From Sulfurospirillum_A sp029027265 (GTDB lineage Bacteria > Campylobacterota > Campylobacteria > Campylobacterales > Sulfurospirillaceae), in assembly GCA_029027265.1 (NCBI GenBank), contig CP093061.1, positions 992,001-1,056,000 on the forward strand: a DNA stretch of 64,000 nucleotides, in the 5' to 3' direction. Every line of letters begins with the position of its first letter. Positions within the stretch are counted from its first letter, which is position 1. The notes under the pieces were generated by a model that was given only the letters and a program-made list of their open reading frames with translations, ran no database searches and was not told the DNA's origin. The translations under genes were made by a program, and so were the position numbers. Positions 27,050 to 36,648 of this stretch are shown piece after piece.

Positions 27050-27940
27050 TTAGTCGATAAATCTTCTATTTAATTCAGAGTAAGTTTCTATTCGTCTATC
27101 TCGTAAAAATGGCCAGATTCTTCTAACTTCTTCACTTTTTGCCAAATCTAATTCAATAACTATAATTTCTTCTTTGTCATTACTTGCTTGAGCTATAAAC
27201 TCTCCTTGTGAGCCAACTACGAAAGAGTTACCCCAAAATCTTATACCATTTATTACTTTTTTATTGTCTAACTCAAATCCAACTCTATTAATTGCTATTA
27301 GTGGTAGTCCATTTGCTATTGCATGTCCTCTTTGAACGGTTATCCACGCGTCTAATTGACGTTTTTTTTCTTCTTTAGTGTCTTCATCAAACCAGCCTAT
27401 AGCAGTTGGATATATAAGAATCTCTGCACCTTTTAGTGTCATAAGTCTTGCAGCCTCTGGATACCATTGGTCCCAACAGATAAGAACACCAAGTTTTCCT
27501 ACACTAGTTTGAATTGGCTCGTAGCCCAAATCTCCTTGTGTAAAGTAGAATTTTTCATAAAAACCTGGATCATCTGGTATGTGCATTTTTCTGTACTTTC
27601 CTGCGATAGTTCCATCTTTTTCAAAAACAATGGCACTATTGTGATAAATGCCAGCAGTACGTTTTTCAAAAAGGCAAGTTACCAATACTACACTGTTTTC
27701 TTTTGCTACATTTGCCCAAAACTCTATATCTTGATTATAACTATTGGCTTTGTCAAAGTTATTTGTATCTTCATTGATACAAAAATATCTGTCTTGGTGG
27801 AGTTCTTGAAGTAGGATTAGTTCAGCATTTTTTGATGTTGCTTTTTTTATCAAATTTAGAGTTTTTTCAATTGTCTCTTTTTTGGAATTTAAAAAAGATT
27901 GTTGTATTAGTGCAATTTTTATTTTTTTACATTTTGACAT
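27050..27940 (-). CDS. aguB: N-carbamoylputrescine amidase
   Basis: Nitrilase-superfamily amidohydrolase (296 aa) with the Glu-Lys-Cys triad in LLQELHQDRYFC, KYRKMHIPDDPGFYEK and LICWDQWYPEAARLM. These motifs are characteristic of AguB, which cleaves N-carbamoylputrescine to putrescine, CO2 and ammonia. The preceding enzyme, agmatine deiminase, is encoded at 33265. The start overlaps the upstream chemoreceptor gene by 14 bp. Confidence 0.92.
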   Translation of the reverse strand: MSKCKKIKIALIQQSFLNSKKETIEKTLNLIKKATSKNAELILLQELHQDRYFCINEDTNNFDKANSYNQDIEFWANVAKENSVVLVTCLFEKRTAGIYHNSAIVFEKDGTIAGKYRKMHIPDDPGFYEKFYFTQGDLGYEPIQTSVGKLGVLICWDQWYPEAARLMTLKGAEILIYPTAIGWFDEDTKEEKKRQLDAWITVQRGHAIANGLPLIAINRVGFELDNKKVINGIRFWGNSFVVGSQGEFIAQASNDKEEIIVIELDLAKSEEVRRIWPFLRDRRIETYSELNRRFID

Positions 27941-28820
27941 TTTTCAAAATTCTTGTTAAGTTTTTTCCTAATTCCATGTTCGTGGCACTACCCTCTATGG
28001 CTTTTTTTGTATCTTCTACTATGTTGGTTATTTTTGATTTTATTGTATCTGAGTTTTTAAGTTGTTCGTCAATATGAGTTAAAGATTTGTTTATTTCACT
28101 CTTGTTTTCTTGTGCTTTTTTCATGAGTTCATGTAGTAGTTCAACTCCTTTAAGTGCTACATCTTGACTTTTTTCAACTAATTCATGAGCAATTTTGCTT
28201 TTTTCTTGAGCTTTATTTGAAATCTCTATCATACTTTTAGTTTCAGTTGCTATCTCAGTTGCTGCTATTTCTGACTCATCTGCAAGTTTTCTTACTTCAT
28301 CTGCTACGACGGCAAAACCACGTCCATACTCTCCAGCACGTGCAGCTTCAATAGCAGCATTTAGAGCAAGAAGGTTTGTTTGGTCGGCTATTTCTGATAT
28401 TGATTCTATTTTGGAAAAAACTGATTTATTTTTTAAATCTAACTCTTTATGTATTAAACTATAATCTTCCATAATATTTGCAAGATTATCTATGAGTTTA
28501 GTAAGAGATTTTATAGTTATTATGACATCTTCACTAGTTTGAATAGATGAAATAGTAGAGTCTTGGCTTTTTGTTGATATCTTTTTGATTTCATTTGATT
28601 TGTTTATAAAGTTGTTTGTTAACTCTTCAACTTCACATATTTGTATGAGTCTTGTCTGTGAAGCCTTATTGACTGATATGGCATTGCTAGTAATAGTAAG
28701 TGCAAGATTTTCTGACTCACTTAGCTCTATATTATCATATAGATTTGCTTTTTCTGTTAGTTGTTCATATTCACTTTTTAATATAGTTATTTCATTTGGG
28801 TTTGTTTTTTTAAAAAACAT
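27927..28820 (-). CDS. Soluble methyl-accepting chemotaxis-type protein
   Basis: 297-residue cytosolic receptor with no TM segment. The highly conserved signalling tip is present (ADQTNLLALNAAIEAARAGE, then GRGFAVVADEVRKLADES). The N-terminal 60 residues are coiled coil with no recognisable sensor domain. It lies inside an operon with NrtS-like and agmatine genes. The signal it detects is unknown. Confidence 0.9.
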   Translation of the reverse strand: MFFKKTNPNEITILKSEYEQLTEKANLYDNIELSESENLALTITSNAISVNKASQTRLIQICEVEELTNNFINKSNEIKKISTKSQDSTISSIQTSEDVIITIKSLTKLIDNLANIMEDYSLIHKELDLKNKSVFSKIESISEIADQTNLLALNAAIEAARAGEYGRGFAVVADEVRKLADESEIAATEIATETKSMIEISNKAQEKSKIAHELVEKSQDVALKGVELLHELMKKAQENKSEINKSLTHIDEQLKNSDTIKSKITNIVEDTKKAIEGSATNMELGKNLTRILKNVKM

Positions 28821-28829
28821 ATATTTCCT

Positions 28830-29201
28830 TTATTTAGTTGCTTTCCATAAACCTTTTAGCCCACATTTAGGACATTCAGGAATGATATTGTTTTGGTCTA
28901 CATGTAAAGAACTTTTACATTTTTTACATGTTAGCTTTGTTGATATTATAGATATTTCACCAATTTTTAGTTTCATATTTATTGTTATTGCGGTATATGT
29001 TGATACACAAAAAGGGACAAGATAAGTAAGACTTAATTTAAAATAGTTTATATTTTCAAACATCATATTCAATATGAAATCACCCTGATTTATGATATTT
29101 AAAATAGTTCCAACTACAACTGAAATTTTCATTGACTGATTAATTGTATGAGAATCACACAGTGTTTTTACTATAATTTCTTTAGCGTGGTTAGTTATCA
29201 T
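28830..29201 (-). CDS. NrtS-like membrane protein with C-terminal zinc ribbon
   Basis: 123 residues. Two TM helices contain the NrtS-type pattern VVGTILNIINQGDFI and LSLTYLVPFCVSTYTA. NrtS proteins are small putative nitrate/nitrite transporters. An extra C-terminal zinc ribbon, CKKCKSSLHVDQNNIIPECP then KCG, is fused. A TACATGTA copy encodes the SLHVDQ linker between the two cysteine pairs. The start overlaps the previous gene's stop by 4 bp. Confidence 0.7.
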   Translation of the reverse strand: MITNHAKEIIVKTLCDSHTINQSMKISVVVGTILNIINQGDFILNMMFENINYFKLSLTYLVPFCVSTYTAITINMKLKIGEISIISTKLTCKKCKSSLHVDQNNIIPECPKCGLKGLWKATK

Positions 29202-29728
29202 AAAAATCTACCTCGTCTTTTTTTTGCTTCACTTAGAGCAGTTTCTGCATTATTTAGAAGAGAGGTACAGAAAAACTTCTCTCCATCTTTTGTGCATTTC
29301 GATGCTGCTCCTATTTCTTTAAAATCTATTAACAGGGCAAAAGTATTTCCTCTTAACCTATATGCGTATGTGGTATAGAGTTTTAGCACATCTGTTATGG
29401 TCTGTTTTTTTAGTTTGTCTTTATATCTGTATTTCATATTGGATTTTTTTTCATTCAATATCACTTGTATTGGATCTTCTTGTGATAAATTTTTGAAGTT
29501 TTGAAGTTCAGGTAAAATACTTTTTGAAGCTTCATCTTGAAAGTTAAGTTTTCCACTAGAAGAAAATACAAATACAGGTCTATATATAGGACAATATCCT
29601 ACGGCTGCTGTAGATAAAAGTATTAGTGAAATAATAACATATAAATTAAAACCAAAATCAGATAAATAAATAAGAATGATAGCAAAAAATATTCTTATGA
29701 TTCTGTCATAAATATGTAAATTCTTCAA
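29198..29728 (-). CDS. DUF2892-like membrane protein with unknown C-terminal domain
   Basis: 176 residues, first gene of the operon running down to aguB. The N-terminal 50 residues carry two TM helices ending VGYCPIY, which matches the DUF2892/YgaP membrane segment. The remaining 120 residues are soluble and unrecognised, with two cysteines (SKCTKD, FFCTSL). The start is a TTG preceded by AAGGAG at 7 bp, so the unusual codon is well supported. Confidence 0.6.
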   Translation of the reverse strand: MKNLHIYDRIIRIFFAIILIYLSDFGFNLYVIISLILLSTAAVGYCPIYRPVFVFSSSGKLNFQDEASKSILPELQNFKNLSQEDPIQVILNEKKSNMKYRYKDKLKKQTITDVLKLYTTYAYRLRGNTFALLIDFKEIGAASKCTKDGEKFFCTSLLNNAETALSEAKKRRGRFL

Positions 29729-29794
29729 AGTTTACTCCTTGAGCCATATTATAGCAAATTAATTAATATTTAATGGAATATTAATTATAATAAA

Positions 29795-29811
29795 AATAAT
29801 GATTATCAAAA
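29795..29811. promoter_or_regulatory. Fur-like box upstream of feoA
   Basis: AATAATGATTATCAAAA resembles the core of the Fur consensus (ATAATGATTATC) and lies 18 bp before the feoA start. Iron repression of feoAB would be the expected result. The match is by eye. Confidence 0.55.
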
Positions 29812-29828
29812 ACAAAAAAGGAGAATTT

Positions 29829-30056
29829 ATGGTTGCATTGGCAGATTTAAAAACTGATGAAAAAGCAGAAATCTTGCAAGTGAGGGCAGAAGGTGAACTT
29901 AAACAGAGGTTAGCATCTTTTGGTTTAAGGAAAAGTAGTTTTGTAAAAGTTAGATTGGTAACGTTATTGAAACGTACTATGGAAGTAGAAGTTGGTAATA
30001 GTATTATTGCTCTTAGATTTGAAGAAGCAAAAAAGATTGAGGTTAATAAAATATGA
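29829..30056 (+). CDS. feoA: Ferrous iron transport protein FeoA
   Basis: 75-residue SH3-like cytosolic partner of FeoB. The start MVALADLK at 29829 is chosen because AAAGGAG precedes it. Motifs RLASFGLRKSSFVKV and GNSIIALRFEEAKKIEV match FeoA. Its stop overlaps the feoB ATG (ATGA). Confidence 0.93.
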   Translation: MVALADLKTDEKAEILQVRAEGELKQRLASFGLRKSSFVKVRLVTLLKRTMEVEVGNSIIALRFEEAKKIEVNKI

Positions 30057-32152
30057 AAAATTTGACAATAGCATTGGTTGGGCAACCAAATGTTGGAAAG
30101 AGTATGCTTATTAACTCTATATCAAATTCAAGGCTTAGAGTAGGAAATTTTTCAGGTGTTACAGTAGAAAAAGCAGAAGTAAATTTTGACTTTCAAAATT
30201 ATGCAATTCGTATTATTGATCTTCCTGGAACTTATTCTTTGAATGATTATACATTAGATGAAAGAGTTACAAAAGAATTTTTAGAGAATGAAGAGTATGA
30301 TATGATCATCAATGTTGTTGATTCTACCAATCTTGAAAGAAATCTTTTTTTAACAACTCAGTTATTGGGACTCAATAAAAAGATGATAGTAGCCCTAAAT
30401 ATGATGGATGAGGCAAAAAAAGAAGGAATCTGTATTGATGAGGAACAACTCAGTTCTATTCTCGGAGTTCCCTGTATAAAAGTTTCTGCAGTTACAAAAA
30501 AAGGCATAGGAAAACTAATAAATAGAACAGTAGATATGAGTGGTTTTGAGCAAGAAAAATCAAAGTTGGTGTTTAGTGATACTGTCGAAGAAGAGATAGA
30601 AAAGTTAGTAAATTTTTTAGAAGAAAAGAAGTATGACGATAAAATAGATTATAGAGATTTAGCGATAAAACTTATAGAAGAAGATTCTAATACTTATAAA
30701 AAGATGCATGATGAACCAATTTGGGTAGAGCTTTTACCTATTATTCGTGAAGCACTTAGTCATCTTTACATTCATTATGATACAAAAGATATTGATGAAA
30801 TATTTTCAGAAGAAAAAGCAGCATTTGCAAAAGGTGCTGTAATGGAAACTGTTGAGTTTAAAAAGAGTGAAAAAAAGAATTTTACACAGAAAATAGATTC
30901 AATTTTAATTCATAAAGTTATTGGTTTGCCTATATTCTTATTTTTGATGTGGGGATTGTTCCAGCTTACGTTTGAAATTGGTTCAATTCCTATGGATTGG
31001 ATAGATGCATTTTTTGGTTCTTTAGGGGATTATGCAAAAACTATTTTTGGTGATGGTCAGGTAGGTTCTCTTGTAGCTGATGGTGCTATAGCCGGTGTTG
31101 GTGCTGTTGTAATGTTCTTGCCAAATATTGTAATACTTTTCTTTGGAATTGCTCTTCTAGAAACAACAGGATACATGGCTAGAGTAGCATTTCTTTTAGA
31201 TGGCTTTTTTCATAAATTTGGTATGCATGGAAAGAGTTTTATACCATTAGTTACTGGTTTTGGCTGTTCAGTTCCAGCTTACATGAGTGCAAGAACGCTT
31301 AAAAATGATAGAGATAGACTTTTAACACTTTTTATTATTGGGTTTATGAGTTGTGGAGCTAAATTACCTATATATGTACTTTTTGCTGGAGCATTTTTTG
31401 GTGAAGAACAAGCAGGAAATGTACTTTTTGCTATTTATATAACAGGAGTTATTTTTGGTCTTCTTGCTGCAAAAGTACTTAAAATATTTGCTTTTAAAGG
31501 AAAAGATGAGCCATTTGTAATGGAGATGCCGAAGTACCGTTTACCTTCTTTTAAACTTATTTGGCACACAGTTGTTACCAAAGCAATGATGTATTTGAAA
31601 AAAGCAGGTACTTTTATTTTAGCAGCTAGTATATTAATATGGTTTGCTAGTAACTATCCAAAACAACCAGATACTGAGGAGCAGTTTGCACAAAAGATTG
31701 AGATGGCAGTAGGAGATGAGAAAAAAGCTGAACTTGCAAATGAGTTATCAGAAAAATTATTAGAAGATAGTTATCTTGGAACTATAGGAAAATTTTCTCA
31801 ACCATTTTTTGCACCACTTGGGTTTGATTGGAAATTGACAGTTGCACTTGAAACAGGACTTGCAGCAAAAGAAGTTGTTGTGGCAACTATGGGTGTTCTT
31901 TATTCTCTTGGTGCTGAGGTAGATGAAGGTAACAGTGGACTTATAGAAGCAATTTCTAAAAATATACCTTTCCCTGTAGCCGTATCGTTTATTCTTTTTG
32001 CGATGATTTATCTGCCTTGTTTGGCAGCAACAGTTGTTTTTACAAAAGAAGCAGGAGGATATAAATACTTAGGCTATTTGATTGTTTTTACTACAGCTGT
32101 AGCATGGATTATTTCATTTATGGGTTACCATATAGCATTAATGCTAACTTAG
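30053..32152 (+). CDS. feoB: Ferrous iron transporter FeoB
   Basis: Inner-membrane Fe2+ transporter with an N-terminal G protein (699 aa). G1 is GQPNVGKS, G3 is DLPGTYSLNDYT and G4 is NMMD. The Gate and core regions are visible, including FGCSVPAYMSARTLKNDRDR and PCLAATVVFTKEAGGYK. Complete, followed by a terminator. Confidence 0.97.
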   Translation: MKNLTIALVGQPNVGKSMLINSISNSRLRVGNFSGVTVEKAEVNFDFQNYAIRIIDLPGTYSLNDYTLDERVTKEFLENEEYDMIINVVDSTNLERNLFLTTQLLGLNKKMIVALNMMDEAKKEGICIDEEQLSSILGVPCIKVSAVTKKGIGKLINRTVDMSGFEQEKSKLVFSDTVEEEIEKLVNFLEEKKYDDKIDYRDLAIKLIEEDSNTYKKMHDEPIWVELLPIIREALSHLYIHYDTKDIDEIFSEEKAAFAKGAVMETVEFKKSEKKNFTQKIDSILIHKVIGLPIFLFLMWGLFQLTFEIGSIPMDWIDAFFGSLGDYAKTIFGDGQVGSLVADGAIAGVGAVVMFLPNIVILFFGIALLETTGYMARVAFLLDGFFHKFGMHGKSFIPLVTGFGCSVPAYMSARTLKNDRDRLLTLFIIGFMSCGAKLPIYVLFAGAFFGEEQAGNVLFAIYITGVIFGLLAAKVLKIFAFKGKDEPFVMEMPKYRLPSFKLIWHTVVTKAMMYLKKAGTFILAASILIWFASNYPKQPDTEEQFAQKIEMAVGDEKKAELANELSEKLLEDSYLGTIGKFSQPFFAPLGFDWKLTVALETGLAAKEVVVATMGVLYSLGAEVDEGNSGLIEAISKNIPFPVAVSFILFAMIYLPCLAATVVFTKEAGGYKYLGYLIVFTTAVAWIISFMGYHIALMLT

Positions 32153-32161
32153 ACTAGGATT

Positions 32162-32183
32162 GGGAGGAAACTCCTCCCTTTTT
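32162..32183 (+). terminator. Rho-independent terminator after feoB
   Basis: Stem GGGAGG / CCTCCC (32162-32167 and 32173-32178) with loop AAACT, then five T. It lies 9 bp after the feoB stop and just before the convergent CDF stop. Confidence 0.8.
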
Positions 32184-33075
32184 AGTTTCTATTCTCTTGT
32201 TCATTTATGATTGAGTCATCATATGGATCAAGATGTACATTTATGATCCACTCTTCAATTTCATTTATTAGGGCTATTTTATCTTCTATTTTATCACCAA
32301 GTGAATGTGCTTTTAGAAGTGAGATTCCATCATTGAAAACTAGATGAACATCAACGAAGTTTGTATTTGCAGACTTTCTTGTTTTTAGATAATGATAGTT
32401 ACTTATACCATTTTCACTTTCAATAATATTTTTGATTTCATTTACTATCTCTTTATCTAAAGAGCCATCAAGAAGTATAAATACACCTTCTTTAATAATT
32501 TCATATGCAGAGTATATAATATATATAGAGATGATAACACCCATGATAGCATCTATGAGGTGTAAACCAGTAGAGTAGATAAGCACTAATGAAATTAAAA
32601 TAGCACCATTGCTAAGAACATCAGTTTTGTAGTGTAAGGCATCGGATTTTATAACCATATTGTTTGTTTTTTTAGCTACATAGTTTAAGAACATAACAAG
32701 AGCTATAGTTATGACAAGAGAGATAGCCATAACTAGTATGGATGAGCCAAGAAGAGTTGTCTCTTCACCTACATATGCTTTTTTGATAGCATGATAAAGT
32801 ATAAAAAAGCCACTCATAGTAATTATGGTTCCCTCTATGACTGCTGCAAGTGCTTCAATTTTTCCTTTTCCATAGTTAAATGTTTTATCGGCTGGTTGTT
32901 CTGATTTGTTTATAGCAAAGTAGTTAAATGCTGAGATAATGAGGTCAAGAACTGAGTCAATTGCAGAAGCTAAAACAGCAACTGAGCCACTTAGTATCCC
33001 TATGGTTAGCTTTATGATTATTAGTACAGTGGCCGTTATACTTGATACAATGGTTGCTTTTTTTTGTAGTGTCAT
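32182..33075 (-). CDS. Cation diffusion facilitator transporter (FieF-like)
   Basis: 297-residue CDF antiporter for divalent metals (Zn, Fe or others). Six TM segments, with metal-site motifs SAIDSVLDLIISAFNY and KSDALHYKTDVLSNGA, and a C-terminal cytosolic domain (INVHLDPYDD). Proximity to feoAB hints at iron/zinc homeostasis but they are convergent. Metal specificity not decidable. Confidence 0.9.
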   Translation of the reverse strand: MTLQKKATIVSSITATVLIIIKLTIGILSGSVAVLASAIDSVLDLIISAFNYFAINKSEQPADKTFNYGKGKIEALAAVIEGTIITMSGFFILYHAIKKAYVGEETTLLGSSILVMAISLVITIALVMFLNYVAKKTNNMVIKSDALHYKTDVLSNGAILISLVLIYSTGLHLIDAIMGVIISIYIIYSAYEIIKEGVFILLDGSLDKEIVNEIKNIIESENGISNYHYLKTRKSANTNFVDVHLVFNDGISLLKAHSLGDKIEDKIALINEIEEWIINVHLDPYDDSIINEQENRN

Positions 33076-33124
33076 TATGTGCCTATTATATATTTTCTAG
33101 GAGTATACTAAAATAAAATGAAGA

Positions 33125-33174
33125 AGAGGATAAAACGTGAGGAGGTTACTTGCTGTTGTTACGTTTTATCCTCT
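33125..33174. repeat. 14-bp perfect inverted repeat with 22-nt spacer
   Basis: AGAGGATAAAACGT (33125-33138) pairs perfectly with ACGTTTTATCCTCT (33161-33174). It lies in the 189-bp gap between the divergent-side start of the CDF gene and the aguA 3' end. No T-tract follows, so it is not an ordinary terminator. It may be an RNA hairpin or a protein-binding site. Confidence 0.7.
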
Positions 33175-33264
33175 AGTATAATGTTGGTTACAAAGACATT
33201 TTAGTCCTACTTCCCTAAAATCAAGATTATTGTTACAAATTAAAACACAATTTATATACTATGT

Positions 33265-34233
33265 TTATATTTGTAACATTTGTGTAATACAAGAGCAATG
33301 TAATGAACCGTATTCTCTTATAAATATTGAAGCATCAATTTCTATAATTTCTCTATTTTTTATCTCTTTTTCCAAAATTTTGATTACTTTTTTATCATTT
33401 TTATCATTATATGTTGGTACTATCAAAGCTCCATTAATAAATACAAAATTAAGATATGTCGCTGGGAGTCTATGATTTTTAAACATTTTTGGACTTGGAA
33501 GAGGAAGAGGTATGAGTCTAAATTTGGTTTTTTTTAACTCTTTTTCCATTTTTTTTAACTCTTCAAATTGAATATCGTTTTCATCATAACACTTAGCATA
33601 AGCTATAGTCTCTTTATCAATAAAACGAGCTAGAGTATCTATGTGAGCATCTGTATCATCACCCATGAGAGCTCCATTTTTTAGTACTATAAGCTCTTTA
33701 AGACCAAAAAGTTTTTTTATTTTTTCTTTCACATCTTTTTGTTTACATGTAGCGTTTCTATTTTTATTAAAAATACATTTGGAGGTACTAATCATGACTC
33801 CATCTCCATTATTGTCTATACTACCACCTTCTAAAATAAAGTCTACATGTAGAAGACCTTTTTTAGAATAAGTTCTATTAAAATGATTATCCATAGAGGC
33901 TTCAAATTTACCCCCCCAGGCATTGAATTTGAAGTTGTAAGATTTTAATTGTTTGTTTATAAAAATGTCAATTGCCCCAAAATCTCTTATCCAAGTATCA
34001 TCTGTTTTTATTTCATGAATTTCTATGTTTTCAAAAGAATCAAAATATTTGTTTAAAATTGTTTTATTGTTACAAATTACTATACATTTTTGAAATCTAG
34101 TTATTATTTTTATAAAATCAACATAACTTTTCTGAATCGCTTCAATTGAGTGTTGCCAATCTTTTTGTGTTGTTGGAAACACTAACATTATTGATTTTTG
34201 TTTTTCCCATTCTGCGGGAATGCGTATGCTCAT
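33265..34233 (-). CDS. aguA: Agmatine deiminase
   Basis: Peptidyl-arginine-deiminase-family enzyme (322 aa) converting agmatine to N-carbamoylputrescine. Active-site motifs are TWIRDFGAI, FNAWGGKF, ILEGGSIDNNGDGV, GDDTDAHIDTLARF and a C-terminal catalytic cysteine region GSLHCSCITQ. Works with AguB (27050). Two TACATGTA copies lie in the gene and one just upstream of its start. Confidence 0.92.
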   Translation of the reverse strand: MSIRIPAEWEKQKSIMLVFPTTQKDWQHSIEAIQKSYVDFIKIITRFQKCIVICNNKTILNKYFDSFENIEIHEIKTDDTWIRDFGAIDIFINKQLKSYNFKFNAWGGKFEASMDNHFNRTYSKKGLLHVDFILEGGSIDNNGDGVMISTSKCIFNKNRNATCKQKDVKEKIKKLFGLKELIVLKNGALMGDDTDAHIDTLARFIDKETIAYAKCYDENDIQFEELKKMEKELKKTKFRLIPLPLPSPKMFKNHRLPATYLNFVFINGALIVPTYNDKNDKKVIKILEKEIKNREIIEIDASIFIREYGSLHCSCITQMLQI

Positions 34234-34282
34234 TTTTTACCCTATTTTTGTTTACATGTAATAAATTATACTATAATATATC

Positions 34283-35845
34283 ATGTTTAAAATTTGGAAA
34301 AAACACAGTATTAATCAAATCAATATTATTGCAATTTTGTTTGCGGGCATTTTTGCTGCTGCTGCTGCTTTTGTAATCATCTTTAATGAGTATAGAGAGT
34401 TTGAAAAAGATATAGTTGCAACAGAGGAAAACTATTTAAAAAATCAAAAACGAAGAGCACATGAGCAGACTTCAAGACTTTATAGACTTATAAATTATCG
34501 TTATTCTGAATTAAAAGAGAAAGAACCAAATATACAAAATAATGATATTGCCAAAGAAGTAGGCATAGTTTTAGATGACTCAAATACCGGTGGGTATATA
34601 TTTATTTATGATAAAAATAGAAAAGTTATATATAAATCAAAGAAATTTAAAGATGATAGTTTTGTTATAAACAAACTATTTAATACTTCAAATAAAGATG
34701 GTAGTTTTTTAACATTTGAAGTGCAAAAAGATGATGAAACTATAGAAAACTTAGCTTTTATAAGAGAATTTAAGAAATTAGGTTGGGTCATAGGAAGTGG
34801 CATGAGTATAGGTGAAAAAGATATAGTTTTAGCCCAAAAAACTGAAAAACATCGCAATAAAATCACAGGTTTTATGCTAAAAATCATAACGCTAACTCTA
34901 TTTTTGTATCTTGCTAGTATATTAAAGTACAGATATATAACTGATAAGTTAACTAATGAGATAAAGTTTATAGTAAGTTCATTAAAAAAGGCTTCAAAAA
35001 GTTATACATCAATAGATAGAAAAAAGATAAAATTTCAAGAATTTAGAGAAATAACTTCACAAGCTAATTATATGCTTTATAAGTTAAAAGAAAAAAAGAG
35101 TGCATTAGAAGATATGAACTTAAATCTTGAGAGTTTGGTGCAGGAAAAGACAAAAGAACTTCAAAAATCTGCTGCTTATGCAAGTGAACTTTTGGCATAT
35201 CAAGATAAATTTTTAAAGAATGCAGTTCATGAGATAAATACACCTCTCTCAATAATACTTATTAATATAGATTTATATAATTTAAAGTTTGAAAGAAATC
35301 CATATCTTATAAAAATAGAGGCTGCTGTAAAAGTTTTAGAAAACATTTATGGAGATTTGAGTTTTATAGTAAAAAAGGAGAAAGAAGATAGGCGCGTAGA
35401 TATGGTCAACTTTACAGATTTTGTAAACGATAGAGTTGATTATTTTTCAGATGTTGCTATTGGTAACAGGTTGAAAATAAAAAGTGAAGTAGAAAATGAG
35501 ATATTTGTTCTGTTCAATGAATTTGAACTTCAACGTTTATGCGATAACAATATATCAAATGCCATAAAATATAGTTATATAAATCAAGATGTAAATGTAA
35601 GATTATATACAGATGAAGGTTGTACGGTTTTTGAAGTACAAAACAGTGGCGAAAAAATAATAGATAAGAATAATATATTTAGTAGATATTACCGCGAAGA
35701 TAATGCACGAGGTGGTTTTGGTTTAGGCTTAAATATAGTAAAAGAGATATGCGATAACAATGGTGTATATGTTGAAGTAACATCAGATGCTAAAAAAACA
35801 GTTTTTAAATATTTTTTTGAATGTAGTAGAAGGGTAGTGTCATGA
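34283..35845 (+). CDS. Sensor histidine kinase with extracellular Cache-type domain
   Basis: 520 residues. TM helix about 12-34, a periplasmic sCache-like domain (YIFIYDKNRKVIYKSKKF; LGWVIGSGMSIGEKDI), TM about 195-215, coiled coil, HisKA with phospho-acceptor His about 315 (VHEINTPLSI), and a HATPase with N box NNISNAIKYSY and G box GGFGLGLNIVKEI. The stop overlaps the response regulator start (ATGA). Its position upstream of actP-acs suggests it senses a carboxylate such as acetate (inference). Confidence 0.9.
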   Translation: MFKIWKKHSINQINIIAILFAGIFAAAAAFVIIFNEYREFEKDIVATEENYLKNQKRRAHEQTSRLYRLINYRYSELKEKEPNIQNNDIAKEVGIVLDDSNTGGYIFIYDKNRKVIYKSKKFKDDSFVINKLFNTSNKDGSFLTFEVQKDDETIENLAFIREFKKLGWVIGSGMSIGEKDIVLAQKTEKHRNKITGFMLKIITLTLFLYLASILKYRYITDKLTNEIKFIVSSLKKASKSYTSIDRKKIKFQEFREITSQANYMLYKLKEKKSALEDMNLNLESLVQEKTKELQKSAAYASELLAYQDKFLKNAVHEINTPLSIILINIDLYNLKFERNPYLIKIEAAVKVLENIYGDLSFIVKKEKEDRRVDMVNFTDFVNDRVDYFSDVAIGNRLKIKSEVENEIFVLFNEFELQRLCDNNISNAIKYSYINQDVNVRLYTDEGCTVFEVQNSGEKIIDKNNIFSRYYREDNARGGFGLGLNIVKEICDNNGVYVEVTSDAKKTVFKYFFECSRRVVS

Positions 35846-36510
35846 GAATATTGTTGTTAGAAGATGAATTTATGCTAAGAACCTCTATAGAAGAGTATTT
35901 AGAGGCTTCAAGTCATCAAGTAGTTGGGTTTAATAATGGATTAGATGTTCTGAAAACTTTAGAAAATGAGACTTTTGATTTATTGCTTTTAGATATAAAT
36001 GTACCGAAACTAAATGGATTAGAACTTTTAAAAGAGCTCAATACTTTAGAAATAGTGACTCCAACTATTTTTATAAGTGCAAACTTAGATATAGAAGATA
36101 TAAGTTGTGCTTTTGATTTGGGTGCTTGTGATTATTTGAAAAAACCATTTCATCTTAAAGAACTTGGTATTAGGATAGCAAGAGTAAAAAGAGAACAAGC
36201 TATAAAAAGCTCTTCGCATATGCTTTTAAGCAAAAAATATTACTTTTCTAAAGATGATAATTTACTTTTTTTTAATAACAGTTCACAAACTCTTACGAAA
36301 AAACAGTTACAAATTTTAACACTGCTTTGTGAGAATATTGGAATCATAGTTGACTTTGAAAAGTTTAGAAGTTATGTCTGGAATAGCGAACCAGTAGACA
36401 ATGCAACGATACGAGCAGAGATAAGTCGTTTTAGAAAGTCCCTTAAAGAAGACTTTATTTCAAACATAAAAGGTGTTGGTTACAAGATAGATAAATATTT
36501 TTCATTATAA
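35842..36510 (+). CDS. OmpR-family response regulator
   Basis: 222 residues. Receiver domain with acidic pocket EDE (7-9), phospho-acceptor Asp51 (LLLLDINVPKLNGL) and Lys about 104 (YLKKPF). C-terminal winged helix ends IKGVGYKID, typical of Trans_reg_C. Cognate partner of the kinase just upstream. Likely target is the phased direct repeat upstream of the DUF485-actP-acs operon. Confidence 0.92.
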   Translation: MRILLLEDEFMLRTSIEEYLEASSHQVVGFNNGLDVLKTLENETFDLLLLDINVPKLNGLELLKELNTLEIVTPTIFISANLDIEDISCAFDLGACDYLKKPFHLKELGIRIARVKREQAIKSSSHMLLSKKYYFSKDDNLLFFNNSSQTLTKKQLQILTLLCENIGIIVDFEKFRSYVWNSEPVDNATIRAEISRFRKSLKEDFISNIKGVGYKIDKYFSL

Positions 36511-36580
36511 AAATCACAATATTGCTACAAATTTTCTCACAGTAAAAAAAATATGTGTAGTTTTAGGACATTTTGATTCT

Positions 36581-36600
36581 ATGCTACGTTAATGCTACGT
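36581..36600. promoter_or_regulatory. Phased direct repeat, candidate response-regulator operator
   Basis: Two exact copies of ATGCTACGT start 11 bp apart (36581 and 36592). OmpR-family regulators typically bind such tandem half sites as dimers. The site is 49 bp before the DUF485 start and about 70 bp after the regulator gene. Confidence 0.55.
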
Positions 36601-36648
36601 AAGTGTATTAAAATAATTTTGCTATTGCTAATAAAATAAGGAGTTTAG

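Noticed and set aside
34253..34260. TACATGTA as a local regulatory site for aguA/kinase
   Set aside because: This copy is one of four intergenic copies out of 30, so the word is not promoter-specific.
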